Position numbers and translations under genes: made by a program. This document shows positions 60,300 through 64,000 of a DNA stretch of 64,000 nt, piece by piece. Each line of letters begins with the position of its first letter. Within the stretch, counting starts at the first letter, position 1. Location: the NCBI RefSeq assembly GCF_014206975.1, contig NZ_JACHOU010000002.1, positions 310,001-374,000 of the forward strand, given 5' to 3'. The notes below the pieces were generated by a model. It ran no database searches. It had not been told where the DNA came from and saw only the letters and a program-made list of their open reading frames with translations. The DNA is from Aminobacter aganoensis (GTDB lineage Bacteria > Pseudomonadota > Alphaproteobacteria > Rhizobiales > Rhizobiaceae).

Positions 60300-60342
60300 G
60301 TAGCGCTTCCACCGCCCCAGTCGTTTGCGAAGCTGTTCCGCC

Positions 60343-61008
60343 TTACGCCTCCGGCTCGCGCATGCGGTAGCCCATGCCGCGGACGGTTTCGATCATGTCG
60401 ATACCCATCTTCTTGCGGAGGCGACCGACGAAGACCTCGATCGTGTTGGAATCCCTGTCGAAATCCTGGTCGTAGAGATGCTCGACCAGTTCGGTGCGGG
60501 AGACCACCTCGCCCATGTGGTGCATGAGATAGGCGAGCAGGCGGAATTCGTGCGAGGTCAGCTTCAGCGGCACGCCGTTGACGTCGGCCTTGGACGCTTT
60601 GGTGTCGAGCCTGACCGGCCCGCACGACAGTTCCGACGAGGCGTGGCCGGCGGCGCGGCGTATCAGCGCCCTCACCCGCGCCAGGACTTCCTCGATGTGG
60701 AACGGCTTGGTGACGTAGTCATCGGCACCGGCGTCGATGCCGGCAACCTTGTCGCTCCAGCGGTCGCGCGCCGTCAGCATCAGCACCGGCATCTTGCGGC
60801 CTTCACGGCGCCAGCGTTCGACGACGCTGATGCCGTCCATCTGCGGCAGGCCGATATCGAGCACGATCGCGTCGTAGGGCTCGGTATCGCCGAGAAAATG
60901 CCCCTCCTCGCCGTCAAAGGCCTTGTCGACGACATAGCCGGCGTCGGTCAGCGCCTCGGAGATCTGGCGGTTCAGGTCCTTGTCATCTTCGACGACGAGT
61001 ATGCGCAT
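60343..61008 (-). CDS. feuP: response regulator FeuP
   Basis: 221-residue OmpR-family regulator. Acidic pocket EDD 7-9, phospho-acceptor Asp51 (IVLDIGLPQMDG), conserved Lys in VTKPFHIEEVL, and winged-helix C-terminal domain (LTSHEFRLLAYLMHHMGEVV; NTIEVFVGRLRKKMGIDMIE). The frame extends upstream, but MRILVVEDDKDL is the family start. Sits between feuN and feuQ. In rhizobia FeuP activates ndvA and other targets involved in osmotic adaptation and symbiosis. Confidence 0.93.
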   Translation of the reverse strand: MRILVVEDDKDLNRQISEALTDAGYVVDKAFDGEEGHFLGDTEPYDAIVLDIGLPQMDGISVVERWRREGRKMPVLMLTARDRWSDKVAGIDAGADDYVTKPFHIEEVLARVRALIRRAAGHASSELSCGPVRLDTKASKADVNGVPLKLTSHEFRLLAYLMHHMGEVVSRTELVEHLYDQDFDRDSNTIEVFVGRLRKKMGIDMIETVRGMGYRMREPEA

Positions 61009-61075
61009 GCGATTTTGCGACCAGTGGAACGATGGCAGAAGATATAGGCGATTCCGGGCGTGCGGGAAATCCGGG

Positions 61076-61372
61076 CTAGTTGGCCGGCACCACGACCTCG
61101 ACGCGGCGTGGGCGCTGGCCATCCTTTGCAGGCACCAGCACCACGATCACGCAGACCGACTGTCCGCCCTGATTGGATTCGGACGCCCGTGCCAGGGTGC
61201 CGCCCTGCTGGTCGGCCACCTGCTGGCCGATCGAATAACAATCTGCGGCCGCCACCAGGATTTCCCCGCCTTCCGCCGTGCGCAGGGGCGCGGCGTTCGC
61301 CGACACGGCGAAAAGGCCGGCGGCGCAGAGCGCTGCAATCGTTGGCCGGAATATGGAGCGAAGCGTTTTCAT
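61076..61372 (-). CDS. feuN: small periplasmic modulator FeuN
   Basis: 98 residues: signal peptide (PTIAALCAAGLFAVSANA) then a mature domain of about 70 residues with the segment EGGEILVAAADCYSIGQQVA and a C-terminal VCVIVVLVPAKDGQRPRRVE. Two cysteines in the mature part could form a disulfide. Position just upstream of feuP on the same strand, size and exported nature match FeuN, which in Sinorhizobium meliloti restrains FeuQ and is essential when FeuPQ is present. Assigned by context and architecture. Confidence 0.82.
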   Translation of the reverse strand: MKTLRSIFRPTIAALCAAGLFAVSANAAPLRTAEGGEILVAAADCYSIGQQVADQQGGTLARASESNQGGQSVCVIVVLVPAKDGQRPRRVEVVVPAN

Positions 61373-61448
61373 GTCGTGGTTTCTAATACGCCAGTGCTGA
61401 ACGTGGAATGAACGATGAATTCATGCAATCGACGCCATTGCAAGTCTG

Positions 61449-61661
61449 CTAGCCTTTGCCAATGCGTTGCTTGGCCGCCAGCCTGCCAAAGATCGCAACC
61501 AGTCCAGAAAGGGCGGTGATCGCCTGCAGGATGGTGTCGGTCAAGGCGGAGTTGTCGATGCCGTCGAGCGGCAAGCCGGCAAGCCCGGCTCCGCCCACCA
61601 GCATGGTCACCACCGAGGCCCAGATCGTTCGCGAGAGATACCAGGGTTTCAGGTTCAACAT
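61449..61661 (-). CDS. holin-like small membrane protein at the GTA end
   Basis: 70 residues: short KPWYLSRTIWASVVTMLVGG, a hydrophobic segment, an amphipathic stretch GIDNSALTDTILQAITALSG, and a second hydrophobic segment ending in the basic tail GRLAAKQRIGKG. Two short membrane segments plus a charged tail fit phage holin-like proteins found near tail and lysis genes. Strong AGGAG precedes the ATG, 32 bp after the gp15 stop on the same strand. Could also be a non-lytic small membrane protein. Confidence 0.65.
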   Translation of the reverse strand: MLNLKPWYLSRTIWASVVTMLVGGAGLAGLPLDGIDNSALTDTILQAITALSGLVAIFGRLAAKQRIGKG

Positions 61662-61693
61662 GTCTGCTCCTTTCAACTGCATGAGCGCCCGCC

Positions 61694-64000
61694 TCAGGCG
61701 AGCGAAAACCGTCCTGAGGTGGGCAGGCCCGGGCCGGCGGCAACGCTCAATTGGCGCACGGTAATGTCGAGCGCTGGCGGCGGGCTGCCGAAATCGGCGA
61801 CGATATCCGCCGCTGCGTAGATCCAGGCCGCTGTCGACACGGTTGCCGACCGGCGCAGCCCGCCGCCCACAGCCGACACCTCGACGCGATATTCCTCCCG
61901 CTCCTCGCCGAGCGGAATGTCGCTGGCTTCCCAACTGTCGGCATCGATGCGTCCGCGCCTGGTCCACGTCAGCGAAAGATCGCCACCTTCGGCCCTCGCC
62001 CTGAGGTGAACGGGAGAAAGCGGCATCAGCGCGCGCTTGCCGCCTGTCTCCGTCGACGCAGCGAAACTGGCGCTGGAGAAATCCGCGCCAAGCGGGCCGA
62101 CGCGCCAATTGAGTTGCAAGCCGGCTTCGCCGGCCAACAGACCCGCGGACACCACGCCTTCGTCGAGGACGACAAGGTCTGCGCCGAGCGCGGCGCCGGC
62201 GGATGCGGCATCGCCAGTCCCGAACTGCCCGCGCAACAATCCGCGCAATCGCCATATCTCGGGTGCAATTTCCTCCGCCGTCTCGAACTGCAGCACTTCC
62301 CATGCCCCGATGGCAGACCGCACAGCCACGAGGTTCGCGCCGTTGAGCAGTTGCAGTCGGCTGACACTTGCCAGTTCGCCTTCGTAAAGCTCGGCGGTCA
62401 CGGTAGCCGCCCGATCGAGCCTGCCTTCCATCCCCGGCGCCAGCGCAGCGGTGAGCACGCCCATGTCGGCACGACGGCCGACCGAGCCGCGCAGCGCAAA
62501 GCCGGTCTCCTCCGGCGATACGAACAGCGCCTGGCTTTTCCACGGCGTCTGCGTCACCGCTACACGAAATTGCAGATGCGGATTTGCCGTAGTCCCATCC
62601 ATCATCGGCAGGTCGAGGAACACGGCGTGAGGCTGTCCGGCAACCACCGGAGCGGTGGCTGCAACACCAGGATTCGATGACCGCCATGGCGTTGGCACCG
62701 ATCGCGCCATCTGCCGCGCGGCAACCTTGCGCACCAGCCCCTGTTCGATCTCGGTGACGAGGAATTCAGACGTGCTGCCGGAAGCTGGAAGCTTGATGAT
62801 CGTGCCAGGCTCGACATCGGCCCGCGGCTCGGCAAGGGCGAAGCTGACAATCTCGCGCTCTTGCCAGGCCCTTCGCATCCAGTCATCGGCAAGCATGCGC
62901 GCCTGTCCTGCGTCCAGAACGCCGGGAAAAGACAGGAGATGCTGGCGGCTGCCCGTCGCAGCAAATCTCCTGCTCCTGACCGATGCCGATTGATAGTCGG
63001 CAACCGGGTCGCGGAATCCGAGTATCGCCTCCGCCGGCAGGTCGTGATCGGGGCTGCGTGCAGTCTCGGTCACGGCGTTCTCGCCGTCGAATGCCAAGTC
63101 AGTCAGCTCGATTGCGGTGGCGTTCGATGTCGTTGCGCGCCTGAATGCCAGTCCCTCCGGTCGCTGGCTGGCGGAAATGCCAAACATGTCGATAAGCGGT
63201 TCGAGCGAGCCCCGTGCCGAGGCCGGGTCGGCGATCACATAGCCGGTCACCGTTCCGTCGACGCCGTCCACATCGGCCGGAGGCAGTCCGTGATCGTGCA
63301 GGATGGCATTGACGAGATCGGCCACCGTCGGACTGCCGAATCGGCCGTTCAGCCAGTGGCCGCGATGCCAGCCGGCACCATCCGACCAGACCCGCGACTG
63401 CAGCGGGAAGACCGGATAGGGACGCGCGTCCCACGCCCAGACATAGCTGCGCGCCGCGTCGACCATGCGACCGCCATAGACCGGCGACAGCGGATTGTGC
63501 GCCCCTTCGAAGCCGGCGGCGGCCGGATCCCAATGCATGGCGTGTGCCTCGAGCAAGCGGCGCTGTGCAATATCCGACCGGCCGCCGTTGGAAAAATGGG
63601 GCGTTCCATTCTCGGACGATTTGACGTCCGGAAACATGTTGGGCTGGTTGGGGCCCTTGTCGATCGCCGGGCCTCCCAACTCGGTGAACCAGATCGGCTT
63701 GCTGCGCGGCACCCACGCCGTCGGGGTCGCCGCTTCCACGCCGCCGGGGCGATTGTGGTGCTGATTGCTCCACCAGCCGACCAGGTCCTTGTATCGAAAC
63801 ACCCAAGGCTTGCCATGGGTGCCATCGCTGATCGGCGTTCTCGATCGCGACAGCCTGGCCGCGAAGTCCGCATAATACCAGTCGAAGCCCTCGCCGCCGG
63901 CGATCATCGCACCCAGCGCCGCCGGATCGTAGGGCGAAGCAAATCCGTCTGGATTTCCGCCGGCATAGTCGGCGTCGCGCCAGTCCGACAGCGGCATGTA
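61694..64000 (-). CDS. gene transfer agent gp15-like host-specificity/tail protein (C-terminal part, partial)
   Basis: At least 768 residues; the N-terminus lies beyond the right edge of the window and the frame is open there. Visible are the GTA TIM-barrel-like domain (FDWYYADFAARLSRSRTPIS; PIWFTELGGPAIDKGPNQPN; LEAHAMHWDPAAAGFEGAHN), then the phage-tail-like baseplate part (VWAWDARPYPVFPLQSRVWS) and a long beta-rich C-terminus. Matches the large gp15/megatron protein that closes RcGTA-type structural clusters of alphaproteobacteria, so the rest of a GTA cluster probably continues to the right. Confidence 0.9.
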   Translation of the reverse strand, partial: YMPLSDWRDADYAGGNPDGFASPYDPAALGAMIAGGEGFDWYYADFAARLSRSRTPISDGTHGKPWVFRYKDLVGWWSNQHHNRPGGVEAATPTAWVPRSKPIWFTELGGPAIDKGPNQPNMFPDVKSSENGTPHFSNGGRSDIAQRRLLEAHAMHWDPAAAGFEGAHNPLSPVYGGRMVDAARSYVWAWDARPYPVFPLQSRVWSDGAGWHRGHWLNGRFGSPTVADLVNAILHDHGLPPADVDGVDGTVTGYVIADPASARGSLEPLIDMFGISASQRPEGLAFRRATTSNATAIELTDLAFDGENAVTETARSPDHDLPAEAILGFRDPVADYQSASVRSRRFAATGSRQHLLSFPGVLDAGQARMLADDWMRRAWQEREIVSFALAEPRADVEPGTIIKLPASGSTSEFLVTEIEQGLVRKVAARQMARSVPTPWRSSNPGVAATAPVVAGQPHAVFLDLPMMDGTTANPHLQFRVAVTQTPWKSQALFVSPEETGFALRGSVGRRADMGVLTAALAPGMEGRLDRAATVTAELYEGELASVSRLQLLNGANLVAVRSAIGAWEVLQFETAEEIAPEIWRLRGLLRGQFGTGDAASAGAALGADLVVLDEGVVSAGLLAGEAGLQLNWRVGPLGADFSSASFAASTETGGKRALMPLSPVHLRARAEGGDLSLTWTRRGRIDADSWEASDIPLGEEREEYRVEVSAVGGGLRRSATVSTAAWIYAAADIVADFGSPPPALDITVRQLSVAAGPGLPTSGRFSLA

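Overview
The window looks like chromosomal DNA from an alphaproteobacterium of the order Hyphomicrobiales, most likely Phyllobacteriaceae (Mesorhizobium/Aminobacter-like). The grounds are high GC, Brucella/rhizobium-type Omp2 porins arranged as an inverted pair, a feuN-feuP-feuQ locus, a PleC-type kinase beside pepN and glnE, a ccmI-E-F-H cluster beside a Do protease, and rhizobial intergenic repeats. This placement rests on gene content and order, not on a database search.

Layout, left to right. 1-6.3 kb: type-5 uracil-DNA glycosylase, a 700-bp non-coding stretch with dispersed repeats, smpB and dapA (minus), then a Slt-type lytic transglycosylase and an alpha/beta hydrolase (plus). 6.3-9.4 kb: two divergent porin genes whose starts share a 191-bp identical block, with tRNA-Ser(GCU) between them. 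9.5-16.5 kb: a tyrosine recombinase of mixed base composition, a HisC-like aminotransferase, and a type I secretion locus (CAP-domain protein, ABC ATPase, HlyD-family adaptor). 16.6-24.2 kb: leucine/isovalerate catabolism (TetR regulator, ivd, mccB, mccA), interrupted by a PIN/AbrB toxin-antitoxin pair, a DHFR-like reductase and a frameshifted macro-domain gene. 24.2-33.2 kb: single genes (YitT, 1-Cys peroxiredoxin, solitary amino-acid binding protein, Sel1-like, DUF2147, GST, AMP nucleosidase, DUF922 protein, EEP phosphatase).

33.2-41.4 kb: ETF-ubiquinone oxidoreductase (the electron acceptor route for IVD), an unknown exported protein, a type-4 UDG, a MmyB-like regulator divergent from a small membrane protein, and a DMT permease co-transcribed with a solitary molybdopterin hydroxylase large subunit. 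41.5-50.3 kb: pepN, a PleC-like kinase, an EF-hand protein and glnE. 50.3-61.4 kb, all minus: response regulator-kinase-glnE operon, Do-like protease, ccmI-ccmE-ccmF-ccmH, a lipoprotein, and feuN-feuP-feuQ. 61.4-64 kb: a holin-like membrane protein and the C-terminal part of a gene-transfer-agent gp15 tail protein that runs off the right edge.

Most of the window is ordinary core chromosome. The parts most worth a second look are the CAP-protein/type I secretion locus with its apparent CTG start, the toxin-antitoxin insertion inside the leucine genes, the broken macro gene, the converted porin pair, and the GTA end with a holin-like neighbour. I did not find a clearly new multi-gene defence or mobile system.
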